Shown here piece by piece: positions 1-8,453 of a DNA stretch of 64,000 bases. The notes beneath the pieces were generated by a model. It was not told the DNA's origin. It was given only the letters and a program-made list of their open reading frames with translations, and did not search any database. Origin of the DNA: Clostridia bacterium (GTDB lineage Bacteria; Bacillota; Clostridia; Christensenellales; Borkfalkiaceae); assembly GCA_017407325.1 (NCBI GenBank), contig JAFQWV010000020.1:1-64000 (forward strand), in the 5' to 3' direction. Each line of letters starts with the position of its first letter. Position 1 is the stretch's first letter. The position numbers and the translations under genes are program-made.

Positions 1-1364
1 CTGTTTATTCAAAAAATACCGTTGAGAATTGTCAAGAGATTGAAACTGTAAAAAACGGTATAAAATTTGAAGGTTTTTTAGGCAATATTAATTTTGTAAA
101 GGCTAATAAGACCTATCAAACCATAATTGTAAACGGAAGATACGTAACAGATTCTACTATATCTTCTGCAATATCAAATGCTTATTCGTCTTATCTTATG
201 AAAAGACAATATCCGTTCTACGTTTTATCAATAACCGTTCCGTCAGAAGTTGTTGACGTAAACGTTCACCCTAAAAAATCTGAAGTAAGGTTTCAGAATA
301 ACCAGATTATTTACGGTACTGTTTTTTCTGTCGTTTCTAAAGTAATTGACGGTTCTTCTCAAGCGCTTGACATTATTCGCACTTCAACTTCATTTGGCGA
401 GATCAACGAAAGTTTCGATAAAGTACACGGTCTTGATAAAGAGCAAGAAAAAACTCAAGCCGAAATAGAAGAAGAACGGAAACTTGAAAAACTTCTCTAC
501 ACAAGCGATACTTTAGGTATGCACAAAACTTATGAAAGCGACGACTCTAAATATCCTGCTAAAACTTTTATTAACGGAAAAGGTGAGCTTGAATACGTTC
601 CATATGATAAAAGTTTTTACGGGGTAGGTAAGCCTGCTGTTAGCGACCATTTGCGTCAAAGAGACGTAGACCTTTCCGATTCGGATACAAGCGTTAGACA
701 TAAATATGCCGACGATATTTTTGCAGAAAATAAAAAGTATTTAGAAGAACAAGAAGCACTTGAAAATGCAGAAGAACAATCAATGCAACTTGGAGAAGAC
801 TTAGAGCTTATCGGTCAATTATTCAAGACTTATTTATTATTTGAAGGCAAAAACGTGTTGTTTCTTATTGATCAGCACGCAGCGCATGAAAGACTTTTAT
901 ACGATAAACTTTTAGAAAAGGTTAAATCGCGTAAAGTTATGAAACAGCAACTTCTTATTCCATACTGCATAACGGTTAATGCACAAGAATTTGATATGCT
1001 TTACGATATGATGGATTACATAAACGAAATTGGTTTCGATATCGGTTATCAAGATGAAACTTCGTTTAAAATTTACGCTGTTCCAGAAGATTTTGAAGGT
1101 ATGGACGTAGGTAAATTTATCTATGAAATTTTAACGGATAATAAGTTTAAAACTGAAAAAATTCCTACTGTTATTCGAGAAAAATTGATGCAAAAAGCTT
1201 GTAAATCGGCAATAAAAGCAGGTGAACTTTTGTCCTATTCTGAAATTGACGCACTTATGGGGCAACTTAAAAGTAACTTAGGTTTAAAATGTCCACACGG
1301 CAGACCTATTGCTATTAAAATAACGAGAACGGAAATAGATAAATGGTTCAAAAGAATAATTTAA
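1..1364 (+). CDS. mutL: DNA mismatch repair protein MutL (3' part, N-terminus outside window)
   Basis: The frame is open from base 3 to the TAA at 1364, so this is the C-terminal ~453 residues. MutL couples mismatch recognition by MutS to strand incision. The end of the GHKL ATPase/transducer domain is visible as NGRYV, then SYLMKRQYPFYVL and VNVHPKKSEVRF. A charged linker follows, then the C-terminal dimerisation/endonuclease domain with DQHAAHERL near base 870, ACKSAIKAG near 1197 and CPHGRP near 1291. These metal-site motifs mark it as a nicking MutL, the type found in bacteria without MutH. In the DQHA motif the last acidic residue reads Asp (ERLLYD) where many homologues have Glu. Its last 22 bases overlap miaA. 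Confidence 0.97.
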   Translation, partial: VYSKNTVENCQEIETVKNGIKFEGFLGNINFVKANKTYQTIIVNGRYVTDSTISSAISNAYSSYLMKRQYPFYVLSITVPSEVVDVNVHPKKSEVRFQNNQIIYGTVFSVVSKVIDGSSQALDIIRTSTSFGEINESFDKVHGLDKEQEKTQAEIEEERKLEKLLYTSDTLGMHKTYESDDSKYPAKTFINGKGELEYVPYDKSFYGVGKPAVSDHLRQRDVDLSDSDTSVRHKYADDIFAENKKYLEEQEALENAEEQSMQLGEDLELIGQLFKTYLLFEGKNVLFLIDQHAAHERLLYDKLLEKVKSRKVMKQQLLIPYCITVNAQEFDMLYDMMDYINEIGFDIGYQDETSFKIYAVPEDFEGMDVGKFIYEILTDNKFKTEKIPTVIREKLMQKACKSAIKAGELLSYSEIDALMGQLKSNLGLKCPHGRPIAIKITRTEIDKWFKRII

Positions 1365-2281
1365 ATAATTATGCTATCGTTATTTGTGGACCGACAGGTT
1401 CGGGAAAATCGGACCTTGCGATAAAATTGGCGCAAATATTAAATACTGAGATAATTTCTGCAGATTCGATAGCAATATATAAAGAATTAAATATAGGGAC
1501 TGCAAAGCCGACTAAAGCTGAGCAGGCGCTTGTTAAGCATCATTTAATTGACTGCGTTGAGCCTAGCGATAGCTTTACCGTTTCTGATTATGAAAATATG
1601 GCGTCAAGCGTTGTGAAAAAATTGTTTGATGAAAATAAGGTTCCTATAATATGTGGTGGAACAGGTTTTTATATTAAGTCGCTTTTATACGATTTAAGTT
1701 ACGGTAATTGTGGTAAAAATGATGCCGTAAGGCAAAAATATCAAGAAATCTTAGATAATTACGGTGCCGAGTATTTATATGAAATTTTGACTGAATTAGA
1801 CCCTGAAACAGCTAAAAAATTGCATCCAAACGACACTATGAGAGTTATTCGTGCGCTTGAAATTTTTGAGACTTCTGGCGTAAAAAAATCAAGTATAATT
1901 GATGATAATAAGCCGAAATTTAAGTTTTTTGCTTTTTCCTACGACTATGAAAGAAGCGTGCTTTACGATAGGATTAATCGTAGAGTTGATAAAATGTTCG
2001 AAATAGGTCTTTTAGATGAGGTCAAAGGCTTGATAAAAGGTGGTTTAACACTTGAGAATCAAAGTATGCAAGGCATTGGTTATAAAGAGTTTTTTGAGTT
2101 TAATGATATTGATAGTAATCTACAAGAAATAAAAGAAAATATTAAACAAAATAGCAGACGATATGCAAAAAGACAGATAACTTTTTTCAAAAAACTTGAA
2201 AATTTAACGTATTTAACTGATTTTGACACAGAAAGTGCGATTAAATCTGTCTTTAAGGTGATAAATAATGGCGATAACTAA
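1343..2281 (+). CDS. miaA: tRNA dimethylallyltransferase MiaA
   Basis: A 312-residue protein that transfers a dimethylallyl group from DMAPP to N6 of A37 in tRNAs reading U-starting codons. Visible motifs are the P-loop GPTGSGKS (residues 16-23), DSIAIYKELNIGTAKPT, GGTGFYIKSLLYD, the RVIRALEIF segment and QGIGYKEF near the C-terminus. Length matches the family (~300-320). The ATG lies inside the end of mutL with only a weak GGA upstream, so translation is probably coupled to mutL. The mutL-miaA order is common in Clostridia and Bacilli; DMAPP would come from the pathway started by the dxs product encoded 2.3 kb downstream. Confidence 0.96.
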   Translation: MVQKNNLNNYAIVICGPTGSGKSDLAIKLAQILNTEIISADSIAIYKELNIGTAKPTKAEQALVKHHLIDCVEPSDSFTVSDYENMASSVVKKLFDENKVPIICGGTGFYIKSLLYDLSYGNCGKNDAVRQKYQEILDNYGAEYLYEILTELDPETAKKLHPNDTMRVIRALEIFETSGVKKSSIIDDNKPKFKFFAFSYDYERSVLYDRINRRVDKMFEIGLLDEVKGLIKGGLTLENQSMQGIGYKEFFEFNDIDSNLQEIKENIKQNSRRYAKRQITFFKKLENLTYLTDFDTESAIKSVFKVINNGDN

Positions 2282-3494
2282 TATTGAAATTGAAAATTTA
2301 ATAAATGAAGGACTTTGCGAGTTACAAAAAGAATTTTCATTGCTAGATGAAATTTCTTTAGTTAACCAAGAAAAAGTTTTGAACGCGTTTAAAAACAGTA
2401 GACTCGCGTTAAGACATTTTAACGGTACTACGGGGTACGGTTATGACGATGAAGGCCGCGATACGCTAAAACGTGTTTACGCCGAAGTTTTAGATGCTGA
2501 AGCTTGTGTAGTTACGCCAAATATCGTTTCTGGTACTCATGCAATTTCATTAGGTTTATTTTCGATTTTAAAAAGGGGAGATAAAGTTCTTTCTATTAGT
2601 GGCAAGCCTTATGATACGTTAGATGGCGTAATTAGCGGTAGCGATATGTCTTTATCCGCAAATTTGATTGAGTTTAACTATATTCCACTAGTTGGTGCGA
2701 ATTTTGATTATGATAAAATTTCAGATTATTTAAACAATAATTCTGTTCAGATGATATACATTCAACGATCACGTGGGTATGCTGAAAGAGAAGCAATTTC
2801 TATTGAAAATATTCAAAACGTTGTTAAATTTATAAAAGAATTAGGCTTTGACGGATGTATTTTTGTTGATAACTGCTATGGTGAATTTGTTGAAAAGCTT
2901 GAACCTACTAGTGTTGGATGTAACGTAATCGCAGGATCGCTTATTAAAAATATAGGTGGTGGACTTGCGCCGACAGGTGGCTATATTGCAGGTGATAAAA
3001 AATATATAGATATGGTTGAATCTAGACTTACTGCGCCTTGTATTGGTGGTGAAGTCGGTTCTTATGCGTTTGGTTATCAATATTTCTATCAAGGATTGTT
3101 TATGGCTCCACACACTGTAAATCAAGCGTTGAAAGGTAGTATGCTTTTAGGATACATTATGGAGAAGATAGGTTATGAAACTATTCCAAAAGCAAAGAGT
3201 ATGCCTTATGATATTACAAGATCGGTAAAGCTTGGTGATAAAGATAAATTGATTAAGTTTATAAGATCAGTGCAAGCCGTTTCACCGGTTGACAGTTTCT
3301 TAACATGTGAGCCTTGGGATATGCCAGGATATTCTGACCCTGTAATTATGGCTGCAGGGTGTTTCGTGCAGGGTGCATCAATTGAACTATCTTGCGACGC
3401 TCCTATTCGCGAGCCGTTTGTTGCATACATTCAAGGTGGTTTAACAATAGAACATTCTATAATTGCAATTAAAGAAATTTTGAAAAATTTATAA
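2268..3494 (+). CDS. PLP-dependent methionine gamma-lyase-like protein (YnbB / 'aluminium resistance' family)
   Basis: 408 residues of a fold-type I PLP enzyme. The likely Schiff-base lysine is K227 in GSLIKNIGGGLAPTGGY; FVDNCYGEF carries the PLP-ring-binding Asp region and TTGYGYDDEGRDTLKRVYA is the family's N-terminal hallmark. The family is annotated as methionine gamma-lyase-like or aluminium-resistance protein, but its physiological substrate is not settled. It overlaps miaA by 14 bases. Many clostridial genomes have hfq between miaA and this gene; here there is no room for it. It converges on lexA with a hairpin between the stops. Confidence 0.85.
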   Translation: MAITNIEIENLINEGLCELQKEFSLLDEISLVNQEKVLNAFKNSRLALRHFNGTTGYGYDDEGRDTLKRVYAEVLDAEACVVTPNIVSGTHAISLGLFSILKRGDKVLSISGKPYDTLDGVISGSDMSLSANLIEFNYIPLVGANFDYDKISDYLNNNSVQMIYIQRSRGYAEREAISIENIQNVVKFIKELGFDGCIFVDNCYGEFVEKLEPTSVGCNVIAGSLIKNIGGGLAPTGGYIAGDKKYIDMVESRLTAPCIGGEVGSYAFGYQYFYQGLFMAPHTVNQALKGSMLLGYIMEKIGYETIPKAKSMPYDITRSVKLGDKDKLIKFIRSVQAVSPVDSFLTCEPWDMPGYSDPVIMAAGCFVQGASIELSCDAPIREPFVAYIQGGLTIEHSIIAIKEILKNL

Positions 3495-3498
3495 AATA

Positions 3499-3526
3499 AA
3501 TACCGACTAAAAAATAGTCGGTAAAT
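3499..3526. terminator. Hairpin between convergent ynbB-like gene and lexA
   Basis: TACCGACTA and TAGTCGGTA form a perfect 9-bp stem around a short A-rich loop. No clean T-run follows on the plus strand; on the minus strand a T-rich stretch follows, so it may serve lexA better. Confidence 0.5.
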
Positions 3527-3580
3527 GATTTTATGTTATTCATAAAAATTTGTAAAATACAAGTAATTATCAATAATTTT

Positions 3581-4165
3581 TTAGAATTTTCTAATTAGAC
3601 CGATAACTACGCCAAGAATTAAAACGTCATCTAAAACGATGTCAGAGAAGGTTTCGTTTTCAGGATGCAAAATTATCCTTTTATCCTTTTTGTAAAAGCG
3701 TTTAACGGTTGCGCTATCATCAACTAAAGCAACGACGATATCTCCGTCAGAACAAGTAGAAGTTTTTTTCACAATGATTTTATCGCCGTCATAAATTCCT
3801 GCGTTTATCATACTTAAACCACTTACTCTTAAGGCAAAAACGTCATCATCTGTTGAAAAATCTTCAGGAAGTGGGCAATAACCAACTAAATTTTCGACTG
3901 CTAAAATAGGAGTGCCTGCAGTTACAGTGCCAACTTCTGGAACGTAAATTGCACGTCTTTTGTTTTTATCGGTTAAACTTATTGCTCTGTTTTTTGCTCC
4001 GCTAAGTTTAATCAAGCCTTGTTTTTCAAGTTTTTTAATGTAATATTGGGCGCTTGAAGTCGAGCTAAAACCAAGTTCTTGACAAACTTCTCGAACAGAC
4101 GGTGGGAAGCCGTATTCTTCAAGGTATTCTTCGATAAAATTTAAAACTTTAGTTGAATTATCCAT
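3581..4165 (-). CDS. lexA: LexA, SOS-response repressor/autoprotease
   Basis: A 194-residue repressor that binds SOS boxes and cleaves itself when RecA filaments form. The N-terminal winged helix spans residues 1-65 (PPSVREVCQELGFSSTSSAQ). The cleavage site is Ala83-Gly84 (GTVTAGTP), the catalytic Ser is S118 (VSGLSMINAG, where GDSM is commoner) and the Lys is K155 (ATVKRFYK). A GGAG sits 7 bases before the ATG. Its own promoter carries an SOS-box-like site, so it is probably autoregulated. Confidence 0.97.
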   Translation of the reverse strand: MDNSTKVLNFIEEYLEEYGFPPSVREVCQELGFSSTSSAQYYIKKLEKQGLIKLSGAKNRAISLTDKNKRRAIYVPEVGTVTAGTPILAVENLVGYCPLPEDFSTDDDVFALRVSGLSMINAGIYDGDKIIVKKTSTCSDGDIVVALVDDSATVKRFYKKDKRIILHPENETFSDIVLDDVLILGVVIGLIRKF

Positions 4166-4187
4166 TTTTTTACTCCTATGTACTTGG

Positions 4188-4226
4188 ATAATAACATATT
4201 TTTAATAAAATATCAAACATTTGTTC
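4188..4226 (-). promoter_or_regulatory. lexA promoter with overlapping SOS box
   Basis: Read on the minus strand, TTGATA (4211-4216) and TATTAT (4188-4193) are separated by exactly 17 bases. GAACAAATGTTT (4215-4226) matches the Gram-positive SOS box GAAC-N4-GTTC at all but the last base and overlaps the -35. This layout fits LexA autorepression. Confidence 0.75.
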
Positions 4227-4265
4227 TATAATTTTTTTAAAAAATAAATAAATTTTGATAAAATA

Positions 4266-4294
4266 TTGAAATTATTAGTCTTTTGATATATAAT
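4266..4294 (+). promoter_or_regulatory. Promoter of the 8-Cys miniprotein / dxs unit
   Basis: TTGAAA (4266-4271), 17-base spacer, TATAAT (4289-4294), 12 bases ahead of the start codon at 4306. It is back to back with the lexA promoter but about 40 bases outside the SOS box. Confidence 0.7.
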
Positions 4295-4305
4295 TAAGGT
4301 GATTT

Positions 4306-4545
4306 ATGGAAAAACAAAAATGCGTATTATACGATAGGGATTGCATTGATTGCAAAGAGTGTGAGTTTTGCGATTTAGATCCTACTAAAATATGTGATAA
4401 CTGCGGTAAGTGCTTGGAAGTTTTAGAATTTGCAACGCTTAAAATTGACAGTTTAGACGGTGTTGAGCTAAAAAAGAAAGACAGGACTAAAGCTTATTCT
4501 TTTGTTAACGGAAAGAGTTTTAAAGCAGATAAAAAGTTAAAATAA
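4306..4545 (+). CDS. Small cysteine-rich protein, probable Fe-S or zinc binder
   Basis: 79 residues with eight cysteines in the first half: C6, then a ladder C13xxC16xxC19xxC22, then C30xxC33xxC36. The rest is lysine-rich and has no cysteine. The spacing resembles ferredoxin-like or zinc-ribbon metal sites. The DLDPTKICDNCGKCL stretch looks like a conserved clostridial hypothetical protein, but I cannot assign a function. It has its own promoter and an AAGGTG ribosome-binding site, and dxs starts 18 bases after its stop, so the two are probably cotranscribed. DXS itself is not an iron-sulfur enzyme, although later steps of the same pathway are. Confidence 0.8.
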   Translation: MEKQKCVLYDRDCIDCKECEFCDLDPTKICDNCGKCLEVLEFATLKIDSLDGVELKKKDRTKAYSFVNGKSFKADKKLK

Positions 4546-4563
4546 TAGGAAAATACACGATTT

Positions 4564-6357
4564 ATGAGTTTAATTGAAAAAATCAAATCTCCAAGCGATT
4601 TGAAACAATTAAATATTAATGAACTTAATTTATTAGCTGACGAAATTAGAGAACTAATAATAAAGGTTGCATCTTCTAACGGTGGACACCTTGCGTCAAG
4701 CCTAGGTGCTGTTGATGCTATAATTGCACTTTACTACGTTTTTGATTTTCCAAAAGATAAATTAATTTTTGATGTTGGTCACCAATCTTACGCACATAAA
4801 ATATTGTCTGAAAGACGTGAACTTTTTGAAACAATCAGAACCGAAGGTGGGTTGAGTGGCTTTCCAAACATCTTTGAAAGTGAGTACGATTCGTTTACCG
4901 TCGGACACGCTGGCACTTCTATCGCAGCATCTTTAGGTTACGCTGCATCTCGCGAAAAATTATGTGAAGATTATTACATTATTTCGTTTGTCGGAGACGG
5001 TTCATTTTTTAATGGCGAGAATTTAGAAGCATTATTTTCTTCAGAACATAAACCTGAAAAATTGCTGATTATTCTTAACGATAATGGCATGTCTATTTCT
5101 AAAAATACTAACGGTTTGTACAAGTCGATTTCTAAAATTTCAATGAAAAAGCGCTATTCTAACTTTATGGGCTTTATGGATAAAATTTTTGGTTGGAATT
5201 TTATTGGAAAAGGCTTGAAGCGAATTAAAAAATCTTTCAAGCGCTCAATCGGCAACTTGTCTTATTTAGATAACGTAGGTGTAAAATATTTAGGCGCGTT
5301 TGACGGAAATAACATAAAACTTTTAGTTAAACTGTTAACTGATTATAAAAACAGCCCAAGAACAACTTTATTGCATATAAAAACTAAAAAAGGAAAGGGA
5401 TTTGAGTCTGCAGAAAATAAATCTGAATTTTTCCACGGAGTTTCAAAAGACCTTTCTCAATCTGTAAATACTTTTTCACAAAGTGCGGGTGTATTCGTGC
5501 AAAAATTAGCAGAAAAATACGAGAAAATCAACGTAATTTGTGCTGGTATGACGCTTGGAACGGGCATGCAAGACTTTTCTGTAAATTTTAAAGACAGATA
5601 TCACGACGTAGGTATTAGTGAAGAGTTTGCTGTAACTTTTGCCGCTGGTATGGCAATCAGTGGTTTGAGACCGATAGTTTGTATGTATTCAACCTTTTTA
5701 CAAAGAAGTTACGATCAAATTATGGTTGACGTATGCTTGCAAAATCTTCCTGTTATTTTTTTGATTGATAGGGCTGGTTTAGTCGGTTCTGACGGCAGTA
5801 CGCACCAAGGCGTGTTCGATTTGTCATATCTTCGTCATATGCCGAATATGACCGTTTTAACGCCTAAGGATACGATTGAATTAAATGAAATGCTTGAATT
5901 TGCGTATTCTTTAAATTCACCGGTTGCAATAAGATATCCTAACGGCGAATTTGAAGATTATTCTGAAAGATTATCTATTTCTAAAGATAATTTGTGGGAA
6001 GTTGTAAAAAACGGTGGAAATAACTGTATTTTGGCATCTGGCGCAAGAATGTTAAAGCTTGCACTTGAAGCTACTAAAGAAATTGACGCTACGGTTGTAA
6101 ACGCAAGAACGGTTAAACCACTTGACGAAAAATTATTGTTAAAGCTCAAAGATATGAATATCATTACTCTTGAAGATAACGTCAAAATCGGTGGGTTTGG
6201 AAGTGCTGTTTTAGAGTTCTATTCGTCTCAAAATATCCCTAAATCAGTTAATATTTTAGGTGTTGAAGATAGGTTTATTGAACATGCTACGGTAAAAAGT
6301 CAGTTAATTTCTAACGGACTTACAGTTGAGAACGTAAAGTCGCTACTCAAAAATTAA
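4564..6357 (+). CDS. dxs: 1-deoxy-D-xylulose-5-phosphate synthase
   Basis: A 597-residue thiamine-diphosphate enzyme that condenses pyruvate and glyceraldehyde 3-phosphate, the first step of the MEP isoprenoid pathway. The N-terminal domain has SSNGGHLASSLGAV, FDVGHQSYAHKIL and the ThDP/metal motif GDGSFFNGE followed by NDN. The central domain has ISEEFAVTFAAGMA and STFLQRSYDQIMVDV; DRAGLVGSDGSTHQG is the DXS signature. Slightly shorter than the usual ~620. No other MEP gene lies in the window. Confidence 0.96.
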   Translation: MSLIEKIKSPSDLKQLNINELNLLADEIRELIIKVASSNGGHLASSLGAVDAIIALYYVFDFPKDKLIFDVGHQSYAHKILSERRELFETIRTEGGLSGFPNIFESEYDSFTVGHAGTSIAASLGYAASREKLCEDYYIISFVGDGSFFNGENLEALFSSEHKPEKLLIILNDNGMSISKNTNGLYKSISKISMKKRYSNFMGFMDKIFGWNFIGKGLKRIKKSFKRSIGNLSYLDNVGVKYLGAFDGNNIKLLVKLLTDYKNSPRTTLLHIKTKKGKGFESAENKSEFFHGVSKDLSQSVNTFSQSAGVFVQKLAEKYEKINVICAGMTLGTGMQDFSVNFKDRYHDVGISEEFAVTFAAGMAISGLRPIVCMYSTFLQRSYDQIMVDVCLQNLPVIFLIDRAGLVGSDGSTHQGVFDLSYLRHMPNMTVLTPKDTIELNEMLEFAYSLNSPVAIRYPNGEFEDYSERLSISKDNLWEVVKNGGNNCILASGARMLKLALEATKEIDATVVNARTVKPLDEKLLLKLKDMNIITLEDNVKIGGFGSAVLEFYSSQNIPKSVNILGVEDRFIEHATVKSQLISNGLTVENVKSLLKN

Positions 6358-6375
6358 ATTGTTAAATTAAATTGG

Positions 6376-6404
6376 TTGACAAATTGTTTGTTGAGTGATA
6401 TTAT
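6376..6404 (+). promoter_or_regulatory. Promoter of the T-box/trpB transcript
   Basis: TTGACA (6376-6381), 17 bases, TATTAT (6399-6404). Transcription would start near 6411, just ahead of the T-box leader. Confidence 0.75.
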
Positions 6405-6410
6405 CATATT

Positions 6411-6672
6411 ATAAACTGTTGATGCAGAGTAGTATCACAAAAAGTTGTATTCAGAGAGTTATCGGTTGGTGTGAGATGGCTACAAATTTTGTGTGAATGG
6501 ACTGCGGAGGGTAGGCGTGAAATTAATAGTAGCGCTTGACGTTTTCCTACGTTAGTGGATGGCGATATGTAAGTTTCGCTTAAGGTTTTGTTTTTACAAA
6601 ACGAATTTGGGTGGCACCACGAGTAATTTCGTCCCAAAAGCAAGTTTTTTTGCTTTTGGGCGTTTTTGTTTT
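6411..6672 (+). ncRNA. T-box riboswitch, tRNA-Trp specific, with intrinsic terminator
   Basis: The 415-base gap between dxs and trpB holds a T-box leader. Stem I landmarks are AGAGAG and GGTTGGTG. The specifier loop reads GAA-TGG-AC with TGG (Trp) at 6498-6500. The T-box proper, AATTTGGGTGGCACCACG, lies at 6604-6621. In it, TGGC can pair with the tRNA 3' end, and its C matches a G73 discriminator, the base found in bacterial tRNA-Trp. The terminator has a perfect 11-bp stem (6633-6643 with 6650-6660) and a T-rich tail. Uncharged tRNA-Trp should stabilise the antiterminator and switch trpB on. Confidence 0.93.
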
Positions 6673-6683
6673 TTGGAGTTTTT

Positions 6684-6725
6684 ATGGAAAAGTTGTATTT
6701 GTTATTCTATTTAAAACGATGGTGA
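6684..6725 (+). CDS. Putative 13-residue leader peptide ending in Trp
   Basis: ATG at 6684, preceded by GGAG at 5-8 bases spacing, encodes MEKLYLLFYLKRW followed by TGA at 6723. It lies between the T-box terminator and trpB, so it is transcribed only after antitermination. The Trp codon directly before the stop suggests a second, translation-level sensor, as with the Trp-rich leader peptide after the T-box in the B. subtilis rtpA operon. There is only one Trp codon and 47 bases separate it from trpB, so chance is possible. Confidence 0.4.
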   Translation: MEKLYLLFYLKRW

Positions 6726-6772
6726 AAATATAGAATCAATTCATCAAAAATTACTTAAATAGGAGAGATATT

Positions 6773-7990
6773 ATGAAATTTAACGGAATAGATTTTGATA
6801 CTTATTTTAAAAATTATCCTGATGAAAACGGATATTTTGGTAAATACGGTGGTGCTTATTTAGACGAAGGTCTAAAAAAGGCGATGGATGAAGTAACTGA
6901 AGCTTATTTTACCATTTGCAAATCTTCAAAATTCGTAAGCGATTTAAGAAGAATCAGAAAAGAATTTCAAGGCAGACCTACACCAATTTCTCATCTTGAA
7001 AGACTTTCAAAAAGTTTAGGGAACGTTCAAATTTACTGTAAGCGTGAAGACTTAAATCATACGGGTGCGCATAAATTGAATCACTGCATGGGCGAAGGAT
7101 TACTTGCAAAATATATGGGCAAGAAAAAACTTATTGCTGAAACAGGTGCTGGTCAACACGGCGTTGCTCTCGCGACTGCTGCGGCGTATTACGGCTTAGA
7201 GTGCGAAATTCATATGGGCTCTGTCGATATTGCTAAACAAGCTCCAAACGTTGCAAGAATGAAGATTCTTGGCGCAAAAATCGTAGAAGTTAAGCACGGT
7301 CTAAAGACTTTAAAAGAAGCTGTTGACTCTGCGTTTGAGGCGTATGCAAAAGACTATAAAAACAGTATCTACTGCATCGGCTCGGTAGTTGGTCCTCATC
7401 CGTTCCCAATGATGGTAAGAGATTTCCAAAGCGTAGTGGGTATTGAAGCAAGAGAACAATTTTTAGAAATGACGGGCGAACTTCCTGATAATATCGTTGC
7501 TTGCGTTGGCGGTGGCTCAAATTCGATGGGATTTTTCGCTGGATTTTTGAACGACCCTGTAAATATTTACGGCGTTGAGCCACTTGGCCGTGGAAAAACT
7601 TACGGAGACCACGCTGCGAGCCTTTGCTACGGTACTGAAGGCGTTATGCACGGCTTTAACAGTATTATGCTTAAAGATGAAAATGGCGAGCCTGCTCCTG
7701 TATACTCAGTTGCAAGTGGTCTGGATTATCCGTCAAGTGGTCCAGAACATGCGTTCTTAAGAGATTGCGGTAGGGTAATCTACGATACTGCAAGCGACGA
7801 AGAAGCACTTGATGCGTTCTACAGTTTATCAAGACTTGAAGGAATTATTCCAGCTATTGAGTCAAGCCACGCTATTGCGTACGCAGTAAAACTTGCTAAA
7901 AAGTTGAAAAAAGGCTCGGTTTTAGTTAACCTATCAGGTCGTGGCGACAAGGATATGGATTATATAATTGAAAAATACGGTATTCGTTAA
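6773..7990 (+). CDS. trpB: Tryptophan synthase beta chain (orphan)
   Basis: 405 residues; makes L-Trp from indole and serine by PLP chemistry. PLP lysine K101 lies in [13 protein letters not shown] and the catalytic Glu E123 in AETGAGQHG, 22 residues later exactly as in the Salmonella enzyme. GGGSNSMG binds the cofactor phosphate, and [17 protein letters not shown] is typical of the canonical TrpB1 group. Excellent ribosome-binding site AGGAGA. No trpA or other trp gene is nearby and a strong terminator follows, so it stands alone under Trp T-box control and may use salvaged indole or a remote TrpA. Confidence 0.96.
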   Translation: MKFNGIDFDTYFKNYPDENGYFGKYGGAYLDEGLKKAMDEVTEAYFTICKSSKFVSDLRRIRKEFQGRPTPISHLERLSKSLGNVQIYCKREDLNHTGAHKLNHCMGEGLLAKYMGKKKLIAETGAGQHGVALATAAAYYGLECEIHMGSVDIAKQAPNVARMKILGAKIVEVKHGLKTLKEAVDSAFEAYAKDYKNSIYCIGSVVGPHPFPMMVRDFQSVVGIEAREQFLEMTGELPDNIVACVGGGSNSMGFFAGFLNDPVNIYGVEPLGRGKTYGDHAASLCYGTEGVMHGFNSIMLKDENGEPAPVYSVASGLDYPSSGPEHAFLRDCGRVIYDTASDEEALDAFYSLSRLEGIIPAIESSHAIAYAVKLAKKLKKGSVLVNLSGRGDKDMDYIIEKYGIR

Positions 7991-7991
7991 C

Positions 7992-8024
7992 AAAAAAAGT
8001 CCGAAAATTTTCGGACTTTTTTTT
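7992..8024 (+). terminator. trpB terminator
   Basis: AGTCCGAAAA followed by its exact complement TTTTCGGACT and a T8 run, with A7 before it; a strong intrinsic terminator that could also work in reverse. Confidence 0.9.
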
Positions 8025-8031
8025 GAAAATA

Positions 8032-8098
8032 ATGTAAAGTATACTTGACATAGGCGGTTTTGTGTGTTAATATGTGTATGTAAAGTATACTTGACATA
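8032..8098 (+). promoter_or_regulatory. Promoter with twin palindromic operators (XRE/ABC operon)
   Basis: An identical 21-base sequence occurs at 8032-8052 and 8078-8098. Its core, TGTNAAGTATACTTNACA, is a near-perfect palindrome. The first copy supplies the -35 TTGACA (8045-8050); after 17 bases comes TAATAT (8068-8073). The second copy covers the expected start of transcription. The likely binder is the XRE regulator encoded in the same operon, giving autorepression. Confidence 0.8.
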
Positions 8099-8120
8099 AA
8101 ATTTTCAAAAGGAGTTAACT

Positions 8121-8453
8121 ATGAATAACAAAGAAATTTTACAAAAAGCAAAAAAAGATAAAGATATCGTTGGTGAAATGGAAAAAACTTATATCAACCG
8201 TTCAAACTGGATAGGTAATATAACTGCTTGTGTTTTTGCAGTAATATTAATGATTGTTGAAGGCTTTTTAGGTCATTTTACTTCAATTTACGCGATTGCT
8301 TCTGTAATTTTTATTTGGGCATCCGTGTTTTACTATTGTCAATTTTTTATTGCTAAAAGACCTTGGCAAGTATTAATCGGTGCAGTTTTAAATTCTATAG
8401 GTTTTATCATTAATTTTACGTTTTTTATCTTGTATGCAGTAGGTGTTTTATAA
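8121..8453 (+). CDS. Small membrane protein (DUF6442-like), first gene of XRE/ABC operon
   Basis: 110 residues: a charged N-terminus (~30 residues), then about three hydrophobic segments (roughly 32-50, 55-77, 85-108). It resembles the small membrane proteins often encoded directly before a short XRE regulator in Firmicutes; that family name is from memory and tentative. AAGGAG ribosome-binding site. Its stop shares one base with the next start (TAATG), so translation is coupled to the regulator. It may sense a signal for the regulator or act as an immunity-type partner; neither can be shown. Confidence 0.75.
   Translation: MNNKEILQKAKKDKDIVGEMEKTYINRSNWIGNITACVFAVILMIVEGFLGHFTSIYAIASVIFIWASVFYYCQFFIAKRPWQVLIGAVLNSIGFIINFTFFILYAVGVL

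Noticed and set aside
1343..2281. MiaA reads DSIAIYK where many homologues have DSMQVY
   Set aside because: The E. coli enzyme has DSALIYK, so this position is variable and not an anomaly.
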